Source: Streptococcus oralis
Lineage (GTDB): Bacteria; Bacillota; Bacilli; Lactobacillales; Streptococcaceae
Assembly: GCF_021497885.1 (NCBI RefSeq)
Contig: NZ_CP046523.1
Location: 911,501-975,500 of the forward strand
Reading direction: 5' to 3'
DNA: 64,000 nucleotides
The first letter of the stretch is position 1. Every line of letters begins with the position of its first letter. The translations under genes were made by a program, and so were the position numbers. This document shows positions 1-10,106 of this stretch, piece by piece. Under the pieces are notes generated by a model, which worked only from the letters and a program-made list of their open reading frames with translations, was not told where the DNA came from and did not search any database.

Positions 1-1
1 C

Positions 2-673
2 CCATTCCTTGGATTCCGTGCCCTTCGTATCTCTATTTCTGAAACTGGAGATGCTATGTTCCGCACTCAAATCCGTGCTCTTCTTCGTGCGTCTGTACAC
101 GGTCAATTGCGTATCATGTTCCCGATGGTTGCGCTCTTGAAAGAATTCCGTGCAGCGAAAGCAGTCTTTGATGAAGAAAAAGCAAACCTTCTTGCTGAAG
201 GAGTTGCAGTTGCGGATAATATCCAAGTTGGTATCATGATCGAAATCCCAGCAGCAGCAATGCTTGCAGACCAATTTGCTAAAGAAGTTGACTTCTTCTC
301 AATTGGTACAAACGACTTGATCCAATACACAATGGCAGCAGACCGTATGAACGAACAAGTTTCATACCTTTACCAACCATACAACCCATCAATCCTTCGT
401 TTGATTAACAACGTTATCAAAGCAGCTCACGCTGAAGGTAAATGGGCTGGTATGTGTGGTGAGATGGCTGGTGACCAAAAAGCTGTTCCACTTCTTGTAG
501 GAATGGGCTTGGATGAGTTCTCTATGTCAGCAACATCTGTCCTTCGTACACGTAGCCTGATGAAAAAACTCGACACAGCTAAGATGGAAGAGTACGCAAA
601 CCGTGCCCTTACAGAATGCTCAACAATGGAAGAAGTTCTTGAACTTCAAAAAGAATACGTTAATTTTGATTAA
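2..673 (+). CDS. ptsI: Phosphoenolpyruvate-protein phosphotransferase (enzyme I), 3' part
   Basis: The gene is cut by the left edge and is open in frame from base 2, so about 223 C-terminal residues are visible. Enzyme I of the cytoplasmic sugar phosphotransferase system takes phosphate from phosphoenolpyruvate and passes it to HPr. The visible part is the PEP-binding TIM barrel. It contains the family signature around [14 protein letters not shown] and the CGEMAGD stretch with the catalytic cysteine. Codon use is strongly biased to highly expressed codons, as expected for this gene. ptsH would be expected upstream, outside the window. A terminator follows directly. Confidence 0.97.
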   Translation, partial: PFLGFRALRISISETGDAMFRTQIRALLRASVHGQLRIMFPMVALLKEFRAAKAVFDEEKANLLAEGVAVADNIQVGIMIEIPAAAMLADQFAKEVDFFSIGTNDLIQYTMAADRMNEQVSYLYQPYNPSILRLINNVIKAAHAEGKWAGMCGEMAGDQKAVPLLVGMGLDEFSMSATSVLRTRSLMKKLDTAKMEEYANRALTECSTMEEVLELQKEYVNFD

Positions 674-680
674 TCGAAAA

Positions 681-711
681 GTCCTTGCAACTGTGTTGTA
701 GGGATTTTTTT
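681..711 (+). terminator. Intrinsic terminator after ptsI
   Basis: An imperfect stem, CCTTGCAAC paired with GTTGTAGGG through G-U wobbles, is followed by a run of T residues. It lies 8 bases after the ptsI stop codon. Confidence 0.75.
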
Positions 712-792
712 GATATTTCTAAAAGAAGTTTCAGGAAAACGGATTATATGACCCCTTTTAAAGAAAAAGTAGTGGTGCAGAATAAAAAATAC

Positions 793-854
793 TTAACTGG
801 TTCATAAAATTCTTGACAAGCTGCAAATTTAGGAGTAAACTATTAACCAGTTAA
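793..854 (+). promoter_or_regulatory. Promoter with AdcR-type zinc operators before the first pht gene
   Basis: A promoter is visible as TTGACA (813-818), a 17-base spacer and TAAACT (836-841). A perfect match to the AdcR consensus, TTAACCAGTTAA, starts just after the -10 box (843-854). A partial copy, TTAACTGGTTCA, lies upstream at 793-804. AdcR is the MarR-family zinc repressor of streptococci, so the gene should be induced when zinc is scarce. The binding itself is inferred from the motif. Apart from this element, the 674-925 gap holds only the ptsI terminator. Confidence 0.85.
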
Positions 855-925
855 GCACTAGAGAGGAGTTTCTGCAATTTAGGAATGAATTGCAACTAGA
901 AATATCAAAAAGAAAGAGAGTTTCG

Positions 926-3451
926 ATGAAAATTAATAAAAAATATCTAGCAGGTTCTGCGGCAGCCTTGATTTTAAGTGTTTGTTCTTATGAGTTGGGA
1001 TTGTATCAAGCTAGAATAGTCAAGGAAAATAATCGTGTGTCTTACGTTGATGGAAAACAAGCAGCGCAAAAAACGGAGAATCTAACTCCTGATGAGGTTA
1101 GTAAAAAAGAAGGCATCAATGCCGAACAAATCGTCATCAAGATAACTGATCAAGGTTATGTCACTTCACATGGAGACCACTATCATTATTACAATGGGAA
1201 GGTCCCTTATGATGCTATCATCAGTGAAGAGTTGCTGATGAAGGATCCAAACTACCAGCTCAAGGACGAAGATATTGTCAGTGAAATCAAGGGTGGTTAT
1301 GTAATCAAGGTGGACGAAAAATACTATGTTTACCTTAAGGATGCAGCCCATGCGGATAATGTCCGTACAAAAGAAGAAATCAATCGGCAAAAACAAGAGC
1401 ATAGTCAGCATCGTGAAGGAGGAACTTCAGCAAACGATGGTGCGGTAGCCTTGGCACGTTCACAGGGACGCTACACCACAGATGATGGTTATATCTTTAA
1501 TGCCTCTGATATCATTGAAGATACTGGCGATGCTTATATCGTTCCTCATGGCAACCATTACCATTACATTCCTAAGAGTGAGTTATCAGCCAGCGAATTG
1601 GCTGCCGCAGAAGCCTTTCTATCTGGTAGAAGTGGTCAATCAAACACTGCTACTTATCGCCGTACCAACAACAACAGTACCAGCAGCGATGTAGATAGAT
1701 GGACCCCATCCTATAATAATCACGGCAGTGGCTATACGAACACGAACACAGCTAACAACAGTAGCGACGATAGCCAAGCAAGTCAAAGTGATGAGGATAT
1801 TGATAGCCTTCTGAAACAACTTTATGCCTTGCCACTCAGCCAACGACATGTCGAATCTGATGGCCTTGTTTTTGATCCAGCACAAATTACAAGTCGAACA
1901 GCTAGAGGTGTAGCTGTACCTCATGGCGATCATTACCACTTCATCCCTTACTCTCAAATGTCTGAATCGGAAGAACGAATCGCTCGTATTATTCCTCTAC
2001 AGTACAGTTCGAACCATAGGGTGCCGGATTCAAGGCCAGAACAACCAAGTCCACAACCGACTCCGGAACCTAGTCCAAGCCCGCAACCTGCACCAACTCC
2101 AAGCAATCCAATTGATGAAAAATTGATTAAACAGGCGATTCGAAAAGTAGCCAATGGCTATGTATTTGAGGAGAATGGAATCTCTCGTTATATTCCTGCC
2201 AAGGAACTTTCAGCAGAAACTGCTGCAGCCATTGATAGTAAACTAGACAAGCAAGAAAGTTTGTCTCATAAACTCGGAGCTAAGAAAACCAACCTCCCAT
2301 CTGGTGATCAAGGATTTTACAATAAGGCTTATGATTTACTAGCAAGAGTTCATCAAGACTTACTTGATAATAAAGGGCGCCAAGCTGATTTTGACACTTT
2401 GGATAAACTGTTGGAACGTCTCAATAATGCCTCAAGTGATAAAATCAAGTTGGTGGATGATATCCTGGCCTTCCTAGCACCGATTCGTCATCCAGAACGT
2501 TTAGGAAAACCAAATGCGCAAATTGCCTACACTGATGATGAGATTCAGGTAGCCAAGTTGGCAGGCAAGTATACAACAGAAGATGGCTATATCTTTGATC
2601 CTCGTGATATCACCAGTGATGAGGGGGATGCCTATGTAACTCCGCATATGACCCATAGTCATTGGATTAAGAAAGATAGTTTGTCTGAAGCCGAAAGAGC
2701 GGCAGCCCAGGTTTATGCTAAAGAGAAAGGTTTGACTCCTCCTTCAACAGACCATCAGAATCCAGGAAATACTGAAGCTAAAGGAGCAGAAGCTATCTAC
2801 AACCGCGTGAAAGCAGCTAAGAAGGTGCCCCTTGATCGTATGCCTTATAATCTCCAACATACTGTGGAAGTCAAAAACGGTAGTTTAATCATACCTCATT
2901 ATGACCATTACCATAACATCAAATTTGAGTGGTTTGACGAAGGACTTTATGAGGCACCTAAGGGTTATAGTCTAGAAGATCTCTTTGCGACTGTCAAGTA
3001 CTATGTCGAACATCCAAACGAACGTCCGCATTCAGATAGTGGTTGGGGAAATGCAAGTGACCATGTTCAAAGAAACCAAAACGGTCAAGCTGATACCAAT
3101 CAAACGGAAAAACCATCAGAGGAGAAACCTCGGACAGACAAACCTGAGGAAGAAAAACCTCGCGAAGAGAAGCCTCAAAGTGAGAAACCAGAATCTCCAA
3201 AACCAACTGAGAAGCCGGAGGAAGAATCACCAGAGGAACCAGAAGAACCTCAGGTCGAGACTGAAAAGGTTGAAGCGAAGTTGAGAGAGGCTGAAGAGCT
3301 ACTTGCAAAGATCCAAGACCCCATTATCAAGTCCAATGCCAAAGAAACTCTCACTGGCTTAAAAAATAACCTGCTATTTGGTGCTCAGGATAACAATACC
3401 ATTATGGCTGAAGCTGAAAAGTTGTTGGCTTTATTAAAGGAGAGTAAGTAA
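926..3451 (+). CDS. Pneumococcal-type histidine triad surface protein (Pht family)
   Basis: A secreted surface protein of about 841 residues in the PhtA/B/D/E family, which binds zinc and helps scavenge it for the Adc system. The frame is open from a TTG at 890, but the ATG at 926 begins MKINKKYLAG, the usual Pht start with a signal peptide, so I chose it. Five HxxHxH zinc motifs are visible near residues 82 (HGDHYHY), 208 (HGNHYHY), 333 (HGDHYHF), 574 (HMTHSH) and 658 (HYDHYH). A proline-rich linker lies near residue 380, and a Glu/Lys/Pro-rich stretch near 720-780 precedes a helical end. There is no LPXTG anchor. Length matches PhtD best, but the exact paralogue is not certain. It is monocistronic, with its own AdcR-type promoter and terminator. 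Confidence 0.93.
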   Translation: MKINKKYLAGSAAALILSVCSYELGLYQARIVKENNRVSYVDGKQAAQKTENLTPDEVSKKEGINAEQIVIKITDQGYVTSHGDHYHYYNGKVPYDAIISEELLMKDPNYQLKDEDIVSEIKGGYVIKVDEKYYVYLKDAAHADNVRTKEEINRQKQEHSQHREGGTSANDGAVALARSQGRYTTDDGYIFNASDIIEDTGDAYIVPHGNHYHYIPKSELSASELAAAEAFLSGRSGQSNTATYRRTNNNSTSSDVDRWTPSYNNHGSGYTNTNTANNSSDDSQASQSDEDIDSLLKQLYALPLSQRHVESDGLVFDPAQITSRTARGVAVPHGDHYHFIPYSQMSESEERIARIIPLQYSSNHRVPDSRPEQPSPQPTPEPSPSPQPAPTPSNPIDEKLIKQAIRKVANGYVFEENGISRYIPAKELSAETAAAIDSKLDKQESLSHKLGAKKTNLPSGDQGFYNKAYDLLARVHQDLLDNKGRQADFDTLDKLLERLNNASSDKIKLVDDILAFLAPIRHPERLGKPNAQIAYTDDEIQVAKLAGKYTTEDGYIFDPRDITSDEGDAYVTPHMTHSHWIKKDSLSEAERAAAQVYAKEKGLTPPSTDHQNPGNTEAKGAEAIYNRVKAAKKVPLDRMPYNLQHTVEVKNGSLIIPHYDHYHNIKFEWFDEGLYEAPKGYSLEDLFATVKYYVEHPNERPHSDSGWGNASDHVQRNQNGQADTNQTEKPSEEKPRTDKPEEEKPREEKPQSEKPESPKPTEKPEEESPEEPEEPQVETEKVEAKLREAEELLAKIQDPIIKSNAKETLTGLKNNLLFGAQDNNTIMAEAEKLLALLKESK

Positions 3452-3512
3452 AGGTAGTAGCATTTTCTAGCTCCTAAAAACAGGATAGGAGAACTAGAAA
3501 AGTTAAAATCGA

Positions 3513-3552
3513 AAATGAGAACAGAATGTAAATTCTAGTTCTCATTTTTTTC
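3513..3552 (+). terminator. Intrinsic terminator after first pht gene
   Basis: AATGAGAAC with AGAA pairs with TTCT and GTTCTCATT across a short loop, followed by a T run. It separates the lone pht gene from the adcAII promoter. Confidence 0.85.
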
Positions 3553-3572
3553 ATGAAAATATGCAAAATATC

Positions 3573-3637
3573 TTGACATATAGTGTAAATAAAGATAAAC
3601 TATTTACTAGTTAATTAAATGGTTAAATACTAGTTAA
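3573..3637 (+). promoter_or_regulatory. Promoter with two AdcR-like operators before adcAII
   Basis: TTGACA (3573-3578), a 17-base spacer and TAAACT (3596-3601) repeat the geometry of the promoter at 813-841. An AdcR-like site, TTTACTAGTTAA (3603-3614), begins right after the -10 box. A second half-conserved copy ending in CTAGTTAA lies at 3626-3637 next to the ribosome binding site. Zinc repression is inferred from the motif. Confidence 0.82.
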
Positions 3638-3643
3638 GGAGTA

Positions 3644-4564
3644 ATGATGAAAAAAAGAACATTCCTATTATTAATGGCAAGTCTGTTGGTTCTTGTTTTA
3701 GGAGCATGTAGCCAAAAAGAAAAACAAGAATCAAAAGGGATGAAGATTGTAACAAGTTTTTATCCAATCTATGCCATGGTCAAAGAGGTATCGGGGGACT
3801 TGAATGATGTACGGATGATTCAGTCAAGTAGTGGGATTCACTCCTTTGAACCGTCAGCAAATGACATTGCTGCCATTTATGATGCGGATGTCTTTGTCTA
3901 CCATTCTCATACGCTCGAATCTTGGGCTGGAAGTCTAGATCCTAACTTGAAAAATTCAAAAGTTAAAGTTTTAGAAGCTTCTGAAGGAATGACGTTGGAG
4001 CGTGTACCAGGTTTGGAAGATGTTGAAGCTGGTGACGGTATTGATGAAAAAACACTCTACGACCCTCACACTTGGTTAGATCCAGAAAAAGCAGGTGAAG
4101 AGGCACAGATTATCGCTGACAAACTTTCGGAGATTGACAGTGCCAATAAGGAAGCGTATCAAAAGAATGCCAAAAACTTTATCGCTAAAGCCCAAGAATT
4201 GACTAAGAAGTACCAGCCTATTTTTGAAAAAGCGAGTCAAAAGACTTTTGTTACACAACACACAGCCTTTTCTTATCTCGCTAAACGCTTTGGATTGAAA
4301 CAACTTGGTATAGCAGGGATTTCCCCTGAACAAGAACCAAGTCCGAGACAACTAACAGAAATTCAGGAATTCGTTAAGACCTATAAGGTTAAAACCATCT
4401 TTACTGAGAGCAATGCTTCTTCTAAAGTCGCTGAGACCTTGGTCAAATCAACGGGAGTTAGTCTAAAGACACTCAATCCTTTGGAAGCAGATCCCGAAAA
4501 TGACAAAACCTACTTAGAAAATCTAGAAGAAAATATGAATGTTCTTGCAGAAGAATTAAAATGA
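3644..4564 (+). CDS. adcAII: Zinc-binding lipoprotein AdcAII (Lmb family)
   Basis: Substrate-binding lipoprotein of the cluster A-I (ZnuA-like) family that delivers zinc to the AdcBC ABC importer. The 306-residue protein starts with a lipoprotein signal whose lipobox LGAC puts the lipidated cysteine near residue 22. Candidate metal-ligand histidines are visible in GIHSFEPS, DPHTWLDP and TQHTAF, with acidic residues near the C-terminus. It lacks the long His-rich loop and C-terminal ZinT domain of AdcA, which fits AdcAII. The downstream pht gene starts 4 bases after its stop, so the two are co-transcribed, as in pneumococcus. A second ATG at 3647 could also be the start. Confidence 0.95.
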   Translation: MMKKRTFLLLMASLLVLVLGACSQKEKQESKGMKIVTSFYPIYAMVKEVSGDLNDVRMIQSSSGIHSFEPSANDIAAIYDADVFVYHSHTLESWAGSLDPNLKNSKVKVLEASEGMTLERVPGLEDVEAGDGIDEKTLYDPHTWLDPEKAGEEAQIIADKLSEIDSANKEAYQKNAKNFIAKAQELTKKYQPIFEKASQKTFVTQHTAFSYLAKRFGLKQLGIAGISPEQEPSPRQLTEIQEFVKTYKVKTIFTESNASSKVAETLVKSTGVSLKTLNPLEADPENDKTYLENLEENMNVLAEELK

Positions 4565-4568
4565 GGAG

Positions 4569-7500
4569 ATGATGAAAATGAAGAAGAAATACCTTGCAGC
4601 AGGATCGGCTCTTGTCCTTTCCCTAAGTCTTTGCATCTATGCATTGAACCAACACCAGGTGAAAGGAAACAAAGATAATAACCGTGTGTCTTATGTCGAT
4701 GGGAAGCAAGACACTCAAAAAACAGAGACCCAGACACCAGACCAAGTTAGCAAAAAAGAAGACATTCAGGCTGAACAAATTGTCGTGAAAATCACCGATC
4801 AAGGTTATGTGACTTCGCACGGTGATCACTTCCATTATTACAATGGTAAAGTTCCTTTTGACGCGATTTTCAGCGAAGAACTGTTGATGAAAGATGCCAA
4901 TTATCAACTGAAAGATGCTGATATTGTCAACGAAATCAAAGGTGGCTACATTATCAAGGTGGATGGCAAGTATTATGTCTACCTTAAAGATGCGGCTCAT
5001 GCTGATAATGTTCGTACGAAGGACGAAATTGAGCGCCAAAAACAAGGTCATACTCATGATGCACCAACTTCTAACAGTGCAGTGGCGCTTGCTCAATCTC
5101 AAGGTCGTTATACTACAGATGATGGCTACATCTTTAATCCGTCTGATATTATAGAGGATACTGGAGATGCTTATATTGTCCCTCATGTTGGACATTATCA
5201 CTACATTCCTAAGAGTTCCTTGTCTGCTAGCGAATTGGCTGCTGCCCAAGCCTACCTCTCTGGAACTAGAAATCAGCCAAGTGTAACTGACTATCGTCCG
5301 ACTCCAAACGCAACTAGTCAAACGACCAACCTGAGTCAAGAAGAGAGTCTTCAGAGTCTATTGCAACAACTCTATGCTCTTCCACGTACTCAACGTTATG
5401 CTGAATCAGATGGCTTGATTTTTGACCCTGCTAAGATTTCAAGTAGAACGCCGAGTGGTGTGGCGATTCCTCACGGAAATCACTATCATTTCATCCCATA
5501 TACAAAGCTTTCTGCATTGGAAGAAAAGATTGCACGTATGATTCCTTTATCTAGCGACAGTGGGCAGCCAACACCTTTGGAAAATCCAAGCAAACCAGCA
5601 GAGCATCCAGCTCAACAAGATCATCATGACCAAGACGGTGACTATGGAAGTCAGGACACCAACCATGAAGATCATGACCATGATGGAGAGGAACATGAAC
5701 ACCACCATGGTGAAGAACATGATCATGGTTTTGCAGCTGATCGTGTTATTAGTGAAGATGAGCAAGGTTTTGTAGTTTCACATGGAGATCACGCTCATTA
5801 TTTCTTTAAGAAGGACTTGACTGCAGCCCAAATCAAAGCTGCCCAATCCCGCTTGAAAGAAAATCATCAGTCTCAGCACGTTCAACCACTTGCAAAGACT
5901 GTGGAAAGTTTCTCGAGAGATGCGAGCGATGAAGAAAAAATCAAGTATATCTCACAGACCTACGGAGTACCGCTCGAAGCAATTCGCATTTCAAATGGAT
6001 TCTTTGTCTTTGGAAATCCGGATCAAGCTTATGATCCAACCCATATCCATCCCTATGCCGTTCGAAAAGAACATGTTCGTATTCCTCTCCAAACTGGGAA
6101 TCCAGAACTGGATTTCCTAAATGAACTGTATACGACTGCCCTACGTGATGGGGTATCTCCTTATAGTTTACAGGTAGAAAGTGGTAGTTTTGTGATTCCT
6201 CACGGAGACCACAATCACTACATCAAGGTTCAAACTAAGGGCTATGAAGTAGCTTTGAAAAATAAGATTCCGGCCCTACAATCGACCTATCAACCTGGAG
6301 CATTTGATGAACAAACAGTTCTATCTAAGGTGGATCAACTTTTAGCAGATAGCAGAAGTCTCTACAAAGACCAGCCAATCATGCAGAGACGTGTTGAACT
6401 TGCTTTGGGGCAATTCACCGAAAATATGAAAAAACTGGCAACAAACTCAACTGGTGGATATCTAGCAGCCTTGGATCTCTTTGACAAGCAATACATCCAT
6501 GTGGATCAAAGTGTGGCACCAGTTGAAACTTCACCTTTGGATAAGAAGTACCAAGCCCTAGTAGATAAGATTAATACTTTGGACACGGACACTTATGGCT
6601 TGCCTAAGAAAGATCTTTTGGTACATTTGCAGGAAGCAAAACTAGCACAGGATGAGACAGAGTTGGCTGCCATTGAAGCGAAACTGCAGGCCTTGCAAGA
6701 TTTCCAAGATCGGACCGGGGTTACAACAGTAGAGTACATCAAGTACTTCTACGAACATGTGTCTGATGGTCGTTTGAGAGAAGAACTTCGGAACCGTGTT
6801 GCCAAGTTGACTTGGGAACTTTACCAGTCACAATCTTTCCTCAAAGCAACCGACTTGAACAAGCTATTCCCAACTATTTACCAAACTAAGCTAGAAGTAG
6901 AAGAAGCTCTCAAAGAAGAACCCGTATCTACAAAAGCTGGTAAAACCATTCTGGATACAGAAAAAGTGGATAGTCAAACCGCTAAGACAGCCATCTATGA
7001 ATTCCTAAAAGAACTCTATGGTGATTTTATGCCAGAAGAGCGGGTTAGCCATGTTAAAAAGGAAGAAGTGAATGCTCTTCTAACAAAAGCTGCCCAACTC
7101 CTAGCGCGTGTCAAAGAAGATGGTGTCAAACAATCTCTAGCTGAAGAAGCAGCTAATATCAAAGCGGCTACTGAAAAGGAAAATGCAGACCTTGACGAAG
7201 CTAAAACACAACTTGAGGATCTTTTAAATCGTATTGCAGCGACTATCCAACGAGAGAAAAAAGAAGCAGAACAAGATCCACAAACGGTAATTATCTACCA
7301 AAAACTCTATAATGTCTTGCTCTCTCTTCACAAGTACTTAGAGGATAACAAAGGATCCGATGCAGACTTTGAACGTGTTGATGGCCTATTTGATCAACTT
7401 GCAGCCAAAAGCAGTGATAAAGAAGGTCTCCTCACTCTAGCTAAAGAAATCATTAGCTTGAACCAGGAACTCCGTTCAAAAGCAAGTGAAACTGATAGCC

Positions 7501-7598
7501 AATCTAAGTCTGAGAAAGACAGTGAAACAGTTGCTTCTCAACCAACAGAAAAGCAAGCGCAAAGTGAGTCTGAGCCAAGTACTCAACCAAATGAATAA
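4569..7598 (+). CDS. Large pneumococcal-type histidine triad protein (Pht family), second copy
   Basis: A surface zinc-binding protein of about 1009 residues, co-transcribed with adcAII. Three in-frame ATGs (4569, 4572, 4578) follow GAGGAG at 4563-4568; spacing favours 4572 or 4578. A signal peptide and the conserved RVSYVDGKQ stretch follow. HxxHxH motifs occur as HGDHFHY, HVGHYHY, HGNHYHF, HGDHAHY and HGDHNHY. A very His/Asp/Glu-rich segment between the third and fourth (encoded about 5660-5730) is a further likely metal sink. The last third is helical with repeated Glu/Lys/Ala stretches. Size resembles PhtE or a fused form more than PhtD. A Ser/Glu-rich tail ends the protein, with no sortase motif. 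Confidence 0.93.
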   Translation: MMKMKKKYLAAGSALVLSLSLCIYALNQHQVKGNKDNNRVSYVDGKQDTQKTETQTPDQVSKKEDIQAEQIVVKITDQGYVTSHGDHFHYYNGKVPFDAIFSEELLMKDANYQLKDADIVNEIKGGYIIKVDGKYYVYLKDAAHADNVRTKDEIERQKQGHTHDAPTSNSAVALAQSQGRYTTDDGYIFNPSDIIEDTGDAYIVPHVGHYHYIPKSSLSASELAAAQAYLSGTRNQPSVTDYRPTPNATSQTTNLSQEESLQSLLQQLYALPRTQRYAESDGLIFDPAKISSRTPSGVAIPHGNHYHFIPYTKLSALEEKIARMIPLSSDSGQPTPLENPSKPAEHPAQQDHHDQDGDYGSQDTNHEDHDHDGEEHEHHHGEEHDHGFAADRVISEDEQGFVVSHGDHAHYFFKKDLTAAQIKAAQSRLKENHQSQHVQPLAKTVESFSRDASDEEKIKYISQTYGVPLEAIRISNGFFVFGNPDQAYDPTHIHPYAVRKEHVRIPLQTGNPELDFLNELYTTALRDGVSPYSLQVESGSFVIPHGDHNHYIKVQTKGYEVALKNKIPALQSTYQPGAFDEQTVLSKVDQLLADSRSLYKDQPIMQRRVELALGQFTENMKKLATNSTGGYLAALDLFDKQYIHVDQSVAPVETSPLDKKYQALVDKINTLDTDTYGLPKKDLLVHLQEAKLAQDETELAAIEAKLQALQDFQDRTGVTTVEYIKYFYEHVSDGRLREELRNRVAKLTWELYQSQSFLKATDLNKLFPTIYQTKLEVEEALKEEPVSTKAGKTILDTEKVDSQTAKTAIYEFLKELYGDFMPEERVSHVKKEEVNALLTKAAQLLARVKEDGVKQSLAEEAANIKAATEKENADLDEAKTQLEDLLNRIAATIQREKKEAEQDPQTVIIYQKLYNVLLSLHKYLEDNKGSDADFERVDGLFDQLAAKSSDKEGLLTLAKEIISLNQELRSKASETDSQSKSEKDSETVASQPTEKQAQSESEPSTQPNE

Positions 7599-7602
7599 AA
7601 AG

Positions 7603-7636
7603 AAAGGCGAAGTAGCTGAGCTACCTCGTCTTTTTT
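7603..7636. terminator. Bidirectional terminator between pht and pepT
   Basis: A hairpin with GTAGC/GCTAC around a TGA loop, extended by AGGCGA/TCGTCT, has A-rich DNA on the left and a T run on the right. It can end both the rightward pht transcript and the leftward pepT transcript. Confidence 0.8.
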
Positions 7637-8858
7637 AGTCTTTATAAGATACAATGCCAATGATGGTATCCACCGCACACTCCATAGTCTGAAGGCTGAC
7701 GTATTCAAAACGTCCATGCATGTTTTCACCACCTGCAAAGATATTTGGAGTTGGGATACCCATAAAGGAAATCTTAGATCCATCTGTTCCACCGCGGATT
7801 GGTTCGATAATTGGCGTGATACCTAAATCTTCCATAACAGCTTTAGCAATGGTAACGGGCGTCATGTCTTTCTCAATGACTTCCTTCATATTGTAGTACT
7901 GGTCTGTCAGAGTTAAGGTCACGCGATTATTCCCAAGCTCTTGATTCATCTTGTCAGCAATGGCTTGCATAGCTGCTTTACGCACTTCAAAGGCATCCTT
8001 TTCAAAGTCACGAATGATATAGCTTGCACGCGCCTCCTCGACACTACCTGACACATCCATAAGATGATAGAAACCTTGGTAACCATCTGTCAGTTCTGGT
8101 CGGTCATTCTCAGGAAGTTGATTATGAAAATCAATCGCCAGCTGAAGGGCATTAACCATCTGCCCTTTGGCAGTACCAGGGTGAACATTGCGACCTTGAA
8201 AATGCAATTCAGCACCAGCTGCTGAGAAAGTCTCGTACTGCAGTTCTCCTAGTGGTCCACCATCGACTGTATAGGCAAAGTCTACATCAAAGTCTTCTGC
8301 ATCAAACTTATTGGCACCAACACCGATTTCTTCGTCAGGTCCAAAACCAACACGAATCTCACAATGCTTGATTTCGGGATGAGCAGTCAGGTATTCGATA
8401 GCAGTCATAATTTCAGCAATCCCTGACTTGTCATCAGCACCCAGCAAGGTCGTGCCATCTGTTGTGATGAGAGTTTGGCCTGGATATTTCTCAAGACTCT
8501 TGAAGTCAGCTGGATCTAGTTTAAAGCCAGAATCACCTAAGTCGATAACTCCACCATCATAGTTTTCGATAACTTGCGGATTAACTCCCTCAGCATTAAA
8601 GTCAGCTGTATCCATGTGGGAGATGAAGCCAATCTTGCGTGTCAGGCTAGGATCGTTTGCTGGTAAGGTACCAATGGCGAAACCATTTGGGAGGTAGTAA
8701 ACATTTTGCAGACCAACACGTTTCATTTCAGGAATAAGAATATTGGTCGCAAAATCTACCTGGCTTTGCGTACTTGGAGTAGTAGTCGAGTGTTCATCAG
8801 AACGCGTATTAACCTTAACGTAGGTCAAGAAACGCTCTAAAAGGTTGGGATAAGTCAT
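7635..8858 (-). CDS. pepT: Peptidase T (tripeptide aminopeptidase)
   Basis: Cytoplasmic M20-family zinc aminopeptidase that releases the N-terminal residue of tripeptides, part of peptide nutrition. The 407-residue length is typical. The metal-binding sites are recognisable as SHMDTAD (near residue 81), GADDKSG (near 141) and PDEEIG (near 176). A strong AAAGGAG lies just before the start. A TACAAT -10 box can be read on the minus strand at 8886-8891. It stands alone between a bidirectional terminator and the divergent ferrochelatase gene. Confidence 0.97.
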   Translation of the reverse strand: MTYPNLLERFLTYVKVNTRSDEHSTTTPSTQSQVDFATNILIPEMKRVGLQNVYYLPNGFAIGTLPANDPSLTRKIGFISHMDTADFNAEGVNPQVIENYDGGVIDLGDSGFKLDPADFKSLEKYPGQTLITTDGTTLLGADDKSGIAEIMTAIEYLTAHPEIKHCEIRVGFGPDEEIGVGANKFDAEDFDVDFAYTVDGGPLGELQYETFSAAGAELHFQGRNVHPGTAKGQMVNALQLAIDFHNQLPENDRPELTDGYQGFYHLMDVSGSVEEARASYIIRDFEKDAFEVRKAAMQAIADKMNQELGNNRVTLTLTDQYYNMKEVIEKDMTPVTIAKAVMEDLGITPIIEPIRGGTDGSKISFMGIPTPNIFAGGENMHGRFEYVSLQTMECAVDTIIGIVSYKD

Positions 8859-8940
8859 AAAAACTCCTTTAATATCATTTTTTTCATTGTATCATAGAAT
8901 GGAGAGAAAAACAAAGAGGAGTAAATAAAAATAAAATGAA

Positions 8941-8977
8941 TGAAAGCGTTTATTTATTATATATTTCATGGTACAAT
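8941..8977 (+). promoter_or_regulatory. Possible cre site and promoter before the ferrochelatase gene
   Basis: TGAAAGCGTTTATT (8941-8954) resembles the CcpA-binding cre consensus and overlaps the expected -35 region of a promoter with TACAAT at 972-977 of the same kilobase. The last two cre positions do not match, so the site is only a candidate. Confidence 0.35.
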
Positions 8978-9010
8978 GGTAATTGAAAAAAATATCACAA
9001 GGACATATAA

Positions 9011-10105
9011 ATGAAAAAAGCAATTTTAATGATGACATTCGGGTCGCCAGAAGAGATTACCTTTGAGAGTGTGGCGGATTTTTTTACCAATATTCGTCGT
9101 GGAATCAGGCCCAAGGATCACGAGATTCAGACTCTTTATGACAATTATGTTCGTATAGGTGGTACGCCCCTGCAGAGGATTACACGTGAGGAGGTCAATT
9201 TAGTCAAGGAACGTTTAGGAGAAGAGTATGGCATCTACTTTGCCAACAAATTTTCTCGGCCCTTTATCCCTGATGTTATCAAGCAGATGGAGGCTGATGG
9301 TGTTGAAGAATGTATTTGCTTGATTTTAGAACCCCATTATTCCTTCTACTCGGTTATGGGGTATGAAAAGTTTCTGGAGAGCCAGCAAATACAATTTTTA
9401 GTCATTAAGGATTGGTATCAGCAACAGTCTTTGCTGGACTTCTGGACAGATGAGATTAGCAAAATTTTACGAAACGATGTGAGAGAAGAGTCCTTTAAGG
9501 TGATTTTCTCAGCCCATAGCGTCCCCATTTTTGCCTTGGACTTTGGAGATCCTTATATCGATCAGATTTTTGATAATATCAAGTTGATAGCAGAGCAACT
9601 CAGTCTAACAGCCGACCAGTATACCAATACTTGGCAGAGCGAGAGTGATATTGGAATCCCTTGGATCAAGCCAGATGTACTTGAGTATTTGAGAGAACAA
9701 AAGCAACATCCAGAGCATTATATTTTTGTACCAATTAGCTTTATCAGTGAACATATCGAAGTTCTTTTTGATAACGATGTAGAATGTTATGAATTATGTC
9801 GAGAATTAGGTATAACCTATCATCGACCACCTATGCCAAACACAGATTCTCGTTTAATTGATGCTTTAGTTGATACTGTAAGAGCCAATGAACAAAAAGA
9901 ATTTAAGGAATTTCTCCCAGAAGAAGAAACCTTTGACGAATTAGCGCCTTCAGCAACCACCAAGGATATTATGGAGGAGACAGACGACCTTCAGATGCCA
10001 GAATTTGTCAAAAAGCTCATTGAGAAAAAAGGTCGTGAAAATGTGAAGATGCCTTACTTAATTAAGAAAATGCTCGAAAAAGCTGGGAAGTTACCAAAAG
10101 AGTAA
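9011..10105 (+). CDS. hemH: Ferrochelatase (HemH/CpfC family)
   Basis: The 364-residue protein has the ferrochelatase fold signatures: [10 protein letters not shown] at the N-terminus, FSAHSVP near residue 166 with the metal-handling histidine, and [13 protein letters not shown] near 247 with the conserved glutamates. The enzyme inserts ferrous iron into porphyrin or coproporphyrin. No other heme-synthesis gene is visible nearby, and streptococci generally lack the pathway, so substrate supply is unclear. A charged C-terminal extension of about 40 residues follows the core. The IS200-like element begins immediately after its stop, so any original terminator may have been displaced. Confidence 0.93.
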   Translation: MKKAILMMTFGSPEEITFESVADFFTNIRRGIRPKDHEIQTLYDNYVRIGGTPLQRITREEVNLVKERLGEEYGIYFANKFSRPFIPDVIKQMEADGVEECICLILEPHYSFYSVMGYEKFLESQQIQFLVIKDWYQQQSLLDFWTDEISKILRNDVREESFKVIFSAHSVPIFALDFGDPYIDQIFDNIKLIAEQLSLTADQYTNTWQSESDIGIPWIKPDVLEYLREQKQHPEHYIFVPISFISEHIEVLFDNDVECYELCRELGITYHRPPMPNTDSRLIDALVDTVRANEQKEFKEFLPEEETFDELAPSATTKDIMEETDDLQMPEFVKKLIEKKGRENVKMPYLIKKMLEKAGKLPKE

Positions 10106-10106
10106 A

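Noticed and set aside
2985..3284. A Lys/Arg-rich plus-strand frame within the first pht gene
   Set aside because: It is the frame-shifted reading of the Glu/Lys/Pro-rich repeat and has no start signal.
4623..5339. A 238-codon open frame on the minus strand inside the second pht gene
   Set aside because: It mirrors the repetitive His/Asp-rich pht codons, has no ribosome site and lies fully inside a certain gene.
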